Assembly: GCA_035309005.1 (NCBI GenBank)
Contig: DATGFP010000015.1
Location: 101,897-165,896 of the forward strand
Length of the DNA: 64,000 nucleotides
Source: DATARH01 sp035309005
GTDB taxonomy: Bacteria; Pseudomonadota; Alphaproteobacteria; ATCC43930; CGMCC-115725
Direction: 5' to 3'
Made by a program: the position numbers and the translations under genes. Under the pieces are notes generated by a model. That model was not told the DNA's origin, searched no databases, and saw only the letters and a list, made by a program, of their open reading frames with translations. Shown here in pieces: positions 26,770 to 35,179 of this stretch (its first letter is position 1; every line of letters begins with the position of its first letter).

Positions 26770-27437
26770 GCCGCGCGGTTGGGGTTGAGAGGGGCGCACC
26801 GCTGCCTCCGCTGCCCGGCCGCGATTGCCCGCTGTGTCCGCGGCTCGTCGCGTTCCGCACGGCGCAGCGGCTGGCGCACCCCGACTGGTTCAATGCCCCG
26901 GTGGCTCCCTTCGGTGATGACGGCGCCGAACTGATGATCGTCGGTCTCGCGCCGGGTCTGCGCGGCGCCAACCGCACCGGGCGGCCGTTCACCGGCGATT
27001 TCGCAGGCGATCTGCTCTATCGCAGCCTGTTGAAATACCGCCTCGCGGCCGGGAGTTACGACGCGCGCCCCGATGACGGGCTGGCGCTGCGTCGTGCCCG
27101 CATCACCAACGCGGTGCGCTGCGTGCCGCCGCAGAACCGGCCGCAACCGTCAGAAATTGACGCTTGCCGGGGGTTCCTCGCCGCCGAACTGGCCGCGATG
27201 CGCTGCCTCAAGGCAATCCTCGCGCTTGGCGCCATCGCGCACAACGCGGTGCTGGCGGCCAAGGCCCTGCGGCGCTCGCGCTATCCGTTCGCGCACGCCG
27301 CCGTCCATGAGCTGCCGGACGGCCTGATGCTCGCCGACAGTTATCACTGCTCGCGGCTCAACACCAACACCGGCAGGCTGACGCCGGCGATGTTCGAGGC
27401 GGTGATCGCCGCGCTCGCCCAGCGGCTTCAGGTCTGA
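26766..27437 (+). CDS. Uracil-DNA glycosylase, family 5 (UdgB type)
   Basis: 223 residues with a GTG start that overlaps the upstream stop by 4 bp. It contains CPLCPRLVAFR for the N-terminal iron-sulphur half-site and GLAPGLRGANRTGRPFTGDFAGDLLYRSLL, the active-site loop of the family. A second conserved block is ITNAVRCVPPQNRPQPSEIDAC, and ADSYHCSRLNTNTGRLTPAMF is at the end. These enzymes remove uracil, and often hypoxanthine or ethenocytosine, from DNA. Coupling to an NYN nuclease-like protein suggests joint expression but not a shared pathway. Confidence 0.92.
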   Translation: MSRAVGVERGAPLPPLPGRDCPLCPRLVAFRTAQRLAHPDWFNAPVAPFGDDGAELMIVGLAPGLRGANRTGRPFTGDFAGDLLYRSLLKYRLAAGSYDARPDDGLALRRARITNAVRCVPPQNRPQPSEIDACRGFLAAELAAMRCLKAILALGAIAHNAVLAAKALRRSRYPFAHAAVHELPDGLMLADSYHCSRLNTNTGRLTPAMFEAVIAALAQRLQV

Positions 27438-27441
27438 GGCA

Positions 27442-27906
27442 TCATAGATCGCGCGATCGCATCAGGCGGGCACGGCTGCGCTGCCAGTCGCGATCGCGCT
27501 CGGCGGCGCGCTTGTCGGCCTTCTTCTTACCGTGGGCGAGGCCGAGCTCGACCTTGGCGCGGCCGCGCTCGTTGAAATAGATCGCCAGCGGTACGACCGT
27601 CACGCCTTCGCGGCGGATCGCGCCGAGCAACCGGTCGATCTGCTTGCGATGCAGCAGAAGTTTGCGCGGCCGGCGCGGCTCATGGCTGAAATGGGATGCG
27701 GCCTTGTATTCGGGGATGTTGGCGTTGACGAGGTAGAGTTCGCCGTGGGCCTCGTCGGCATAGGCTTCGGCGATGCTGGCGCCGCCCTGACGCAACACCT
27801 TGACCTCGGTGCCGTGCAGCACGAGGCCGGCCTCAATCTTGTCTTCGATCAGATAGTCGTGTCGGGCGCGGCGGTTTTGTGCGGCGTAACGGTCCGTCGC
27901 CCGCAT
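27442..27906 (-). CDS. smpB: SsrA-binding protein
   Basis: SmpB, 154 residues, binds tmRNA and delivers it to stalled ribosomes. Typical motifs are NRRARHDYLIEDKIEAGLVLHGTEVKVLRQG, ANIPEYKAASHFSHEPRRPRKLLLH, and the basic C-terminal tail beginning GKKKADKRAAERDRDWQRSRARL. It lies downstream of dapA, the usual alphaproteobacterial order, and converges on the glycosylase gene with only 4 bp between stops. Confidence 0.97.
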   Translation of the reverse strand: MRATDRYAAQNRRARHDYLIEDKIEAGLVLHGTEVKVLRQGGASIAEAYADEAHGELYLVNANIPEYKAASHFSHEPRRPRKLLLHRKQIDRLLGAIRREGVTVVPLAIYFNERGRAKVELGLAHGKKKADKRAAERDRDWQRSRARLMRSRDL

Positions 27907-27953
27907 ATCGCCGCCTGGCCTGAAATAGCCGCCGGTTTAATTGACCAGGCGGG

Positions 27954-28829
27954 CTAGTTGATCAGCCCGGCGCCGCGCATCGCGCCCTTTACCCGGTCCT
28001 GGGTCTCGGGCAGCAGCTGCCACAGCGGCTGGCGAACTTCCGGGGTGCAGCGACCGAGCAATGAAGCGGCGTATTTGACCGGTGTCGGGCTGGTTTCGGC
28101 AAACAGCGCGTCGTGCAGCGGGATCAGGCGCTCATTGATCCGGCGCACCGTCGCGAAATCGCCTTTTTGCCACGCTGTATGCATCTCGGAACACAGCCGC
28201 GGCGCGACATTCGCGGTGACCGAGATACAGCCGTCGCCGCCCTGCGCGAGATAGGACACGGCCGTCGCATCCTCGCCCGACAGCAGCGCGAAATCCGGGC
28301 CAATCTCGACGCGCATGCGCAACGGCCGCGCAAGATCGTTGGTCGCGTCCTTGACCCCGACGATGTTGGGCAATTTGGCGAGACGCGCCATCGTCGCATT
28401 GCTCATATCGACCGCGGAGCGTCCGGGGATGTTGTAGATCACGATCGGCAGGTCCACCGCATCGTGCACCGCCTTGAAATGCTGGTAGAGCCCTTCCTGC
28501 GTCGGCTTGTTGTAATAGGGGCAGACGACGAGCGCCGCGTCGGCGCCGGCTTTCTTGGCGGCGCGCGTCGCGTGGATCGTGTGCGCGGTCGAATTGAAGC
28601 CGGTGCCGGGGATGACCGGCGCCCGGCCCTTCGCCACCTCGACGCACAAACTGATCAGGCGCTCCTGCTCGTCGTCTTCGAGCGCCGGGCATTCGCCGGT
28701 GGTGCCGATCGGCACCAGCCCATGGGTGCCCTGGCCGAGCTGCCAGGCGACGTGTTCCTGGAAGGCGGCTTCATCGACCGCGCCGTCCCGGAACGGGGTG
28801 ATCAACGCGACCAGCGACCCTTTGAACAT
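27954..28829 (-). CDS. dapA: 4-hydroxy-tetrahydrodipicolinate synthase
   Basis: It condenses aspartate semialdehyde and pyruvate in lysine/diaminopimelate synthesis. 291 residues from the ATG at 28829, chosen because MFKGSLVALITPF is the family start and GGGAGGAAG precedes it. Motifs are GTTGECPALEDDE, the catalytic Tyr in IYNIPGRSAVDMS, and the Schiff-base Lys in IVGVKDATND. It shares a divergent region with slt. Confidence 0.97.
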   Translation of the reverse strand: MFKGSLVALITPFRDGAVDEAAFQEHVAWQLGQGTHGLVPIGTTGECPALEDDEQERLISLCVEVAKGRAPVIPGTGFNSTAHTIHATRAAKKAGADAALVVCPYYNKPTQEGLYQHFKAVHDAVDLPIVIYNIPGRSAVDMSNATMARLAKLPNIVGVKDATNDLARPLRMRVEIGPDFALLSGEDATAVSYLAQGGDGCISVTANVAPRLCSEMHTAWQKGDFATVRRINERLIPLHDALFAETSPTPVKYAASLLGRCTPEVRQPLWQLLPETQDRVKGAMRGAGLIN

Positions 28830-28953
28830 GGCTTCCTCCCAGGCTTCAGCCGCGGCCCGATTCGCGCGCCCGATTCGCACGATAATCCGCGCCGTCGCCG
28901 GCATCAACAGCACCGAACGGCGGCGGGTTGCCGGCGGCGCTGCCGCGATAGGT

Positions 28954-28970
28954 GTTACAGATCGTTACAG
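28954..28970. promoter_or_regulatory. Direct repeat GTTACAG x2 in the dapA/slt gap
   Basis: GTTACAG occurs at 28954-28960 and 28964-28970, exactly one helical turn apart. It lies midway between the divergent dapA and slt starts. Such spacing suits a dimeric regulator, but no regulator is known for it. Confidence 0.3.
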
Positions 28971-29044
28971 TATCAACTTGCTGCCGGCGGCGAGACGCCG
29001 TAAAGACGCGAGGCTCGGTTTGACGGGTGGGGGAGGGGCACACC

Positions 29045-30982
29045 TTGCTTGTGGTATTTCGCCTTTTCTTGATCGCCCTGGGCATGATGGCGCTCGCGGC
29101 GACGGCGCGTGCCGATGACGGCGCCGACCCTGCGGCGCTAGCTGCGGTTGCCGCCGCAGGCGCCGGCGACTGGGCCAAGGCCTATGCGCAGGCCGGGCAA
29201 AGCAAGGGCTCTTTGGCGCAGAAAATCGTGCGCTGGCTTGACTATACCCGCGGCAGCCCGACCGGGCGGTTTGGCGAAATTGCCGCCTTCATCCAGCAAA
29301 ACCCGGGCTGGCCGCTGCAGCAGACGCTGCGCCGCCGGGCCGAGCAGGGAATGGGCGGCGAAAGCGATGCCGTCGCGGCCGACTGGCTTCAGCGCTATCC
29401 GCCGCTGAGCGGCGCCGGCCGGGTACGGGCCGCGGAGATCACCATCAACCGCGGCAATGTTGCGGCCGGGGAGGCGGCGCTGCGTGCGGCGTGGATCGCG
29501 GGCGACTTCACCGCCGCCGAGGAGCACGGCGTCCTGGCGCGTTTTTCCGCTACGCTGCGGCCCGAGGATCACGCCAAGCGGCTCGACCGGCTACTGTGGG
29601 ACGGCGACAGCGATGCGGCCCGCCGCATGCTGCCGCTGGTGTCGGCGGACTACCGGGCGCTCGCTGAGGCGCGCCTAGCCTTGGCCGACAACGCAAAGAA
29701 CATTGACGCGTGGTTGGCGCGGGTGCCGACGCAGCTGCGCGGCGATCCCGGGCTCGCCCTCGAGGAGGTGCGTTTCCAGCGCAAGCAGGACAACCTCCCC
29801 GCGGCCGCGCAGCTGTTGCTCGGCCATCCGGACGACGCGGTCCGGCCAGCCGCCTGGTGGAAGGAGCGGCTGATTGTCGCCCGCCGACTGCTCGCCATCG
29901 GCAATGCCGATATGGCGTACCGCATCGTGCAGCAGAACCAGGCGAACGACGCCGATGCCGAAGGCGAATTCCTTTCCGGGTATATTGCGTTGCGGTTTCG
30001 CAACGATCCGGCGCTGGCGTTCGACGATTTCGCCCATATCCTGGCGCGCGCCGAAAGCCCCTATGCCAAGGCGCGCGCCGCCTTCTGGGGTGGGCGCGCG
30101 GCGGCGGCGGCGGGCAAACCCGACCTCGCGGAAAAATGGTTCGCCGCCGGCGCGGAGAACATGGCGACCTTCTATGGTCAGCTCTCGGCGCATCAGTTGG
30201 GCAAGGACGCGCCGCCCCATCCGGTGCCGGAACCGCGGCCGGACGCGGCTGAGCAGGCGCAGTTCGACGCTCAGGAATTGGTGCGGGCGGCCGCGCTGTT
30301 TCTCGACGTCGGCGACCGTGCGCACGCCGCGACCTTTTTGATGCACATGGCGAAGCACGCGAAGAGGCCGGTCGATTTCGCGATGCTGGCGGCGCTCGCC
30401 GAGCGGCACGGCCGGATCGATCTGGCGATTGCCGTGGCGCGCCGAGCGATCGATGCCGGAACGCCACTGATGGTGCATGGCTATCCCGTCACCGCGCTGC
30501 CCGCCGGCGGCACCGCCGAGCGCCCGCTGCTGCTGGCAATCGTGCGCCAGGAGAGCGGTTTCGCGGCGGATGCGACGAGCCCGGTCGGGGCGCGCGGCCT
30601 GATGCAGCTGATGCCGGCGACCGCCCAGCGCGTCGCCAGCAATTTGCAGCTGCCGTTCTCGCTGGCGCGGCTGACCACCGACGGCGTCTACAATTTGACG
30701 CTGGGGCGCTCTTACCTCGAAACGCTGATTGACGATTTCGGCGGCTCCTATGCGCTCGCGATCGCTGCTTACAACGCCGGGCCCGGCCGGGTTCGGCAAT
30801 GGCTGCATGAGTTCGGCGACCCGCGCGGCCGCGATATCGGCATGGTCGACTGGATCGAGATGATCCCCTTCAACGAGACCCGTGCCTATGTCCAGCGGGT
30901 GCTCGAAAACCTGCAGATCTATCGCGGCCAAAGCGGCGGCAACGCCGCCGCTTTCTCGCTGGTGGCCGATCTCGCCCGCTGA
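29045..30982 (+). CDS. slt: Soluble lytic murein transglycosylase
   Basis: A periplasmic enzyme that cleaves peptidoglycan to 1,6-anhydro products. The start is set at TTG 29045, 6 nt after GGGGAGGGG; a GTG at 29027 is the alternative. A signal peptide (FRLFLIALGMMALAATARA) precedes a long alpha-superhelical ring domain of TPR-like helices (about 30-470). The C-terminal SLT domain has the catalytic Glu in LAIVRQESGFAADATSPVGARGLMQLMPATAQRVA, then YALAIAAYNAGPGRV. The length and domain order are normal. Confidence 0.93.
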   Translation: MLVVFRLFLIALGMMALAATARADDGADPAALAAVAAAGAGDWAKAYAQAGQSKGSLAQKIVRWLDYTRGSPTGRFGEIAAFIQQNPGWPLQQTLRRRAEQGMGGESDAVAADWLQRYPPLSGAGRVRAAEITINRGNVAAGEAALRAAWIAGDFTAAEEHGVLARFSATLRPEDHAKRLDRLLWDGDSDAARRMLPLVSADYRALAEARLALADNAKNIDAWLARVPTQLRGDPGLALEEVRFQRKQDNLPAAAQLLLGHPDDAVRPAAWWKERLIVARRLLAIGNADMAYRIVQQNQANDADAEGEFLSGYIALRFRNDPALAFDDFAHILARAESPYAKARAAFWGGRAAAAAGKPDLAEKWFAAGAENMATFYGQLSAHQLGKDAPPHPVPEPRPDAAEQAQFDAQELVRAAALFLDVGDRAHAATFLMHMAKHAKRPVDFAMLAALAERHGRIDLAIAVARRAIDAGTPLMVHGYPVTALPAGGTAERPLLLAIVRQESGFAADATSPVGARGLMQLMPATAQRVASNLQLPFSLARLTTDGVYNLTLGRSYLETLIDDFGGSYALAIAAYNAGPGRVRQWLHEFGDPRGRDIGMVDWIEMIPFNETRAYVQRVLENLQIYRGQSGGNAAAFSLVADLAR

Positions 30983-31052
30983 CGCGCAGCAGGTGACGAA
31001 GCGCGCGCCGGTGTGCACAATGCGGCTGCTGTCGTCGCGATAGGATCGCCCC

Positions 31053-32012
31053 TTGCCCGATCTAGAATACCGTGTGGAGCTGACGCCGCCCGACATCGAG
31101 CCCTATCGCGCCGGCAATACCGGCGTCGACTACGTCACGGCCTTCGCGGGGGCCGAGCCTGGCCCGCAGGTGCTGGTGTGCGCCCTCACCCATGGTAATG
31201 AGATCTGCGGCGCGATCGCGCTCGACCGGCTCTTTGCCGCCGGGGTCAGGCCGCGCCGCGGAACGCTGGTGCTGGCCTTCAACAATGTCGCGGCGTATCG
31301 CGAATTCGACCCACGCTATCCTATCGCCTCGCGCTATATCGATGAGGATTTCAACCGTCTGTGGCGCCCCGAGACGCTCGATGGCCCGCGCCGATCGGTA
31401 GAGCTTGAGCGCGCTCGCGCCTTGCGGCCCTTTGTCGAGGCCGCCGACTTCCTGCTCGATCTCCATTCGATGCAGTACGCCACCGCGCCCTTGATGCTGG
31501 CCGGGCTGCTCGAGCGCTCGCGCGAACTGGCGCGCCGCGTCGGCATCCCGGAGCTGATCATGTGCGATGCCGGGCACGCCGCCGGCCCGCGAATGCGCGA
31601 CTATGGCGGCTTCAGCGATCCGGCTTCGGCCAAGACCGCGCTGTTGATCGAATGCGGGCAGCATTGGGAGCGGCGCGCGGCCGAGGTCGCGACCGACGCG
31701 ATGTTGCGCTTCCTCGTCGCCGTCGGCAGCGTGGACCGCGACGATGTTGCGGCGCTCGCCGGGCCGGATTTCGCGACGCAGCCGCGCCAGCGGGTCATCG
31801 AGGTAACCGAGGCGGTGACGATCGCCAGCGAGTGCTTCGATTTCGCCGACGATTTCCGCGGGCTCGAGGTGCTGCCGGAGAAAGGTGCGCTGATCGGCCG
31901 TGACGGCGGCCGCGAGGTGCGCACGCCTTACGAGAATTGCGTGCTGATCATGCCGTCGCGCCGGCTTGTCAAGGGCCAGACCGCGGTTCGGCTCGGGCGC
32001 TACGTCGACTGA
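31053..32012 (+). CDS. Succinylglutamate desuccinylase/aspartoacylase family protein (M14-like)
   Basis: A 319-residue zinc amidohydrolase with a TTG start behind AGGA. The zinc-binding HxxE is in LTHGNEICG, the third ligand in DFLLDLHSMQ, and the substrate Arg/Asn region in SRYIDEDFNRLW. The likely catalytic Glu is in ALLIECGQHWE. The family removes acyl groups from amino acids or related amides; the substrate is not predictable. The 3' end overlaps the next open frame. Confidence 0.85.
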   Translation: MPDLEYRVELTPPDIEPYRAGNTGVDYVTAFAGAEPGPQVLVCALTHGNEICGAIALDRLFAAGVRPRRGTLVLAFNNVAAYREFDPRYPIASRYIDEDFNRLWRPETLDGPRRSVELERARALRPFVEAADFLLDLHSMQYATAPLMLAGLLERSRELARRVGIPELIMCDAGHAAGPRMRDYGGFSDPASAKTALLIECGQHWERRAAEVATDAMLRFLVAVGSVDRDDVAALAGPDFATQPRQRVIEVTEAVTIASECFDFADDFRGLEVLPEKGALIGRDGGREVRTPYENCVLIMPSRRLVKGQTAVRLGRYVD

Positions 32013-32524
32013 CCCCGCGCGTCGCTATTTTTGTCAAGCGCAGCTTTCCGCCCGTCGTCGATGCTCGCTCAAAGGTGCTGGTGCTCGGCACCCTGCCCGG
32101 AGAGGAATCGCTGCGGCGCCAGGAATATTACGCCCACCCGCGCAACCTGTTTTGGCCGATCCTCTGCGCCCTATTCGACGAGAGCCTACCCTCGCTCTAT
32201 GCCGAGCGGCTGAGCGTTGTCGTGCGCCACCGCGTCGCGTTGTGGGATGTCTGCGGCTCTGCCGAGCGCCTGGCCAGCGCCGATGCGACGATCCGCAGCG
32301 AGGTGCCGAACGCGATCGACGAGCTGATCGCCGGCCATCCCGAAATCCGCGCTATCGCGTTCAACGGCGGCGGCGCAAGGCGGCTGCACGATCGCCATTT
32401 TAAGCGCCGCCCGCATCTGGCTTATCTCTCGCTGCCCTCGACCAGCCCGGCGCACGCCAGCCTCGGCTTCGCCGACAAGCTGGCCCGCTGGCGTCTGCTG
32501 TGCGAGGTGCTCGGCGGCGGATGA
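31937..32524 (+). CDS. DNA-deoxyinosine glycosylase (family 6 UDG-like)
   Basis: The conserved domain starts near 32036 (FVKRSFPPVVDARSKVLVLGTLPGEESLRRQEYYAHPRNLFWPIL), matching the hypoxanthine-DNA glycosylase family, and ends with LSLPSTSPAHASLGFADKLARWR. The enzyme removes deaminated adenine from DNA. The start is a problem. The only in-frame canonical starts before the domain are far upstream (TTG at 31937), inside the previous gene, so the true start may be a rare codon such as CTG at 32010 or ATT at 32027. The coding call is firm; the N-terminus is not. Confidence 0.85.
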   Translation: MRADHAVAPACQGPDRGSARALRRLTPRVAIFVKRSFPPVVDARSKVLVLGTLPGEESLRRQEYYAHPRNLFWPILCALFDESLPSLYAERLSVVVRHRVALWDVCGSAERLASADATIRSEVPNAIDELIAGHPEIRAIAFNGGGARRLHDRHFKRRPHLAYLSLPSTSPAHASLGFADKLARWRLLCEVLGGG

Positions 32525-32538
32525 GGCGCCGCCCCGCG

Positions 32539-34785
32539 CTACGGGCGCATCGCCTCGTTCGCCGGCAGATATTCCAGCAGCAGGGCCGTCAGGCGGTCGA
32601 TCTCGGCGTCGAGCCGCTGAACATGGATGGCGCCTTGCAGACGCAACTCGCCGACGCTGAGGCCTTGCAGCGAATCGAGCAGCTCGCTTAGCTGCGTTCG
32701 CCCGAGATGACGAACGGCGCGGCGCAGGGCGTCGAGATTGCGGGCAAAACCCGTAGCGTCCGAGGACGCTGCGGCCTGGCGGATGCCTTCCATGATCCGC
32801 GTCGCATCGGCTCGGAAGGTTTCGATCACATCGCGCAGGAAGCCGGGGCCGCCGCCGAGGGCACGCAGCTCGTCGATCGCCTGGGTGTCGATGGCGGGCG
32901 CCCCGTCGGGCAGGAATTTCGGGTGCGCCGCGATCGGGGTTACCCGCTCGGCAAAGCGCATCGTAGCCTCGTCCGCCGTCGCGTCGCCGGCGAGGCCGAA
33001 TGGGTCGGCGCTGGCCTCCGCGGCGAGAGGCAGCGCGGCGAGGGCGTTGGCGACCAGTTCTCGCGTCACCGGTGCCGGGATCAACCCGTCGAGTTCGCCA
33101 TCGTCCACCTCGCCGAGGCTGACGAACTGTGCTGTTTCAACGACGAGCAGAAGAAACGGCGCTTCCCTGCCGGTCTGCGCGGCGCGGTGAGCAAGGCTCA
33201 GCGCCCCGAGCAAACCGGCACGTCCGTCGGCGATAACAACGGCTCGCCGGCGCGTTTCCCCCTCGGCAAGCTCGGCGAGCACCGAATCCGCGTCGCCGAC
33301 CCAGCGCAGGTTCGCGTTCCATGCGGCGAGCGGCCCGGCCAGGTTGTCGACGAGCCGGCCATCATCGGTCGCAAGCAATACCTGACGGCCGGCGAGATCG
33401 AGAGCCGGCTCAGCTGCGCCCGGTTCGATCGCTAACGTGAGGGTCACCGATAACCGTTCGCGCGAGCGATCCGGGCCCTCGCTCGCGAATTCGCCGTCCA
33501 TCAGCCCCACCATGCGCCGCACCAGCCGCAGGGCGAGCGCGCTGTGCTGGTCTGACGACGCCGTTTCCCTGTTGCCGCCGTCGACCTGCAGGCGCAGGCG
33601 AACACGCCGCGCATCGCTCGCCATGACATCGAAGACGATGCGTACGGCCCCGGCCTGTGCACCGTCGACGGCATGCTCGGCGAGGTTGCTGACGATGCGC
33701 GCGAAAGCCCGCGCTCGGCCTCGGAGCCGGCGGGGGAGACGCGGATCGACCCGCCATTTCAGCGCTACGCGCCGCGCCGCCGCGCCCTCCCGCAATGGCG
33801 TCAGGCTGGCGGTGACCAGCGAGCGCAGATCGAAGCTCTCGACCGGAGCGTCGAACCGCCCCTCTTCGAGCGCGGCAAAGTCGAGGATGTCGGTCGCAGC
33901 GCGCGCCGCGACCGAGGGAGCGCGCAGGGTGTCCGCGATCACTAACAGCAAACCGCGGCGCTCGGCTTCGGCGCCGCTCGCCGCGGAACGCGCCGCCTGC
34001 ATCGCGCGGACCAGCCCGGCGATGAGCCCTGGCAGAACGGCAAGCGCACAGACCAGACCGGCGGCCAGGACCGGCTGCCGCCGCCAAAATTCGGTCGACA
34101 GCACGACCGCGCCAAACCCTGAAATGCCGAGCAGCGCCGCCCCCAATAGCGCGCCCGGGCCGAACCGCAACCCGGCATGGAAGATCGTCAGCAGGTAAAG
34201 CGGGTACCAGCCGGCCACCCCGCCGCCGCCAAGATGGAGGAACATCGAGAACAGAGCCAGATCGAGCGCCATCGCGGCGAACCAACGCCATGGCGGCGTC
34301 GCCGGCCATAGGATCACAAGCAGCAGCACGCCCCACGCGGCAACGAGCGCGAGCGCCGCTAACGGCACATAGGGTGCCGTCATCCCGGAATCGGCCGTTA
34401 GCGCGGCAAGCCCCAGCGCATAGCCGAACACGGCCGTGTCGGCGAAGACCCGCAAAACGGCCTGCTCGGCTTCGCCCCCGGCCGAAGACGCGAGCGCGGC
34501 GGAGACCCGGCGCAAACCGATCAGCGCCGCCGCCAGCCCGACCCCGGCCGGCGCCAGTATCAGCAAGGTCATCAGCGCACGAGCCGCTAGCGGCGGCCCG
34601 AGCAGGCGGGTGGCCGCGGTGATCGCGGTCAGCACGATCGGCGATAACGCACCGGCAATCACGAGCCCGATTGCCACTGCGACGGCGCGCCGATCGATCG
34701 ACACCTCCGGGGCGATCGCCGGCGAGCCCTCCGCCGGTCTCGGCCGCGCCATCAGATCGTGTGGGCTTTCGTGCGGTTCGGACAA
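32539..34785 (-). CDS. RpfC-like hybrid histidine kinase, predicted catalytically dead
   Basis: A 748-residue membrane protein. About six or seven membrane segments (35-265) are followed by a kinase core (about 275-455), a receiver-like domain (466-580) and an HPt-like domain (640-745). The order is that of RpfC, but key residues are missing. The DHp region has ADTLRAPSVAARAATDILDF in place of the SHELRTPL H-box, with no His. The N-box is NLAEHAVDG, with His371 for the ATP-binding Asn. The DTG and G-boxes are unrecognisable. The receiver keeps Asp474/475 and Asp520 but has Ala for the conserved Lys (IPAPV). The HPt His is Asp685 (LDALRRAVRHLG). I infer a sensor that signals by binding, or a decaying protein. 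Confidence 0.8.
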   Translation of the reverse strand: MSEPHESPHDLMARPRPAEGSPAIAPEVSIDRRAVAVAIGLVIAGALSPIVLTAITAATRLLGPPLAARALMTLLILAPAGVGLAAALIGLRRVSAALASSAGGEAEQAVLRVFADTAVFGYALGLAALTADSGMTAPYVPLAALALVAAWGVLLLVILWPATPPWRWFAAMALDLALFSMFLHLGGGGVAGWYPLYLLTIFHAGLRFGPGALLGAALLGISGFGAVVLSTEFWRRQPVLAAGLVCALAVLPGLIAGLVRAMQAARSAASGAEAERRGLLLVIADTLRAPSVAARAATDILDFAALEEGRFDAPVESFDLRSLVTASLTPLREGAAARRVALKWRVDPRLPRRLRGRARAFARIVSNLAEHAVDGAQAGAVRIVFDVMASDARRVRLRLQVDGGNRETASSDQHSALALRLVRRMVGLMDGEFASEGPDRSRERLSVTLTLAIEPGAAEPALDLAGRQVLLATDDGRLVDNLAGPLAAWNANLRWVGDADSVLAELAEGETRRRAVVIADGRAGLLGALSLAHRAAQTGREAPFLLLVVETAQFVSLGEVDDGELDGLIPAPVTRELVANALAALPLAAEASADPFGLAGDATADEATMRFAERVTPIAAHPKFLPDGAPAIDTQAIDELRALGGGPGFLRDVIETFRADATRIMEGIRQAAASSDATGFARNLDALRRAVRHLGRTQLSELLDSLQGLSVGELRLQGAIHVQRLDAEIDRLTALLLEYLPANEAMRP

Positions 34786-34844
34786 ACGCGCAGCCTTCCG
34801 CGAAGGGCGCAGATCGCGGCGCTGTGAGGCAGCGGCGTGCGATC

Positions 34845-34935
34845 ACCGCGCGTACCTGCAAGCTGTTCCGCAAGTCTCAGATTGGTCAGGCTGCAATCGA
34901 CGATGACAACCGGCTGCGCAGGCACGAGACCTCCA
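34845..34935 (-). pseudogene. Relic of a response-regulator receiver domain (RpfG-like?)
   Basis: On the minus strand, just upstream of the pseudokinase, the frame encodes VPAQPVVIVDCSLTNLRLAEQLAG. This matches the start of a receiver domain (VVIVDDS, then TNL and a helix), with Cys for one of the paired acidic residues. After about 30 residues the similarity ends and the frame runs into the kinase start region. The rest of the regulator is absent. RpfC-type kinases usually sit beside RpfG, so I read this as a deletion remnant. It is short, so chance similarity is possible. Confidence 0.4.
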
Positions 34936-35179
34936 AAAGTTGCCGCTTCACCTATTAATGTATGACGGCGCCCGGCGATGCATAGACGTGCGCGACCGCG
35001 CAACCCGAAATCCCATGATTACAATGCGTTATTACAATCGGCTTGCATCTGCCGAGGGCGTGACGGGCGAATAAGCCGATGATGATTCGGAGTTTTTCTC
35101 GAAAGCCGCAGACTCGAGGCAGCCTATTCCAGAAAAACCGCCGGCGGTGAAATCGAAATCGCTCGTCGCTTGGATTGGA
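34936..35179. other. Non-coding gap between the regulator relic and the lactonase-like gene
   Basis: With the relic, about 390 bp here have no gene. The sequence is less GC-rich than the average. I see no RNA gene, terminator or clear promoter. Confidence 0.4.

Noticed and set aside
29675..31096. 473-codon minus-strand frame opposite slt
   Set aside because: Slt is certain on the plus strand; the product is compositionally typical of antisense GC-rich sequence.
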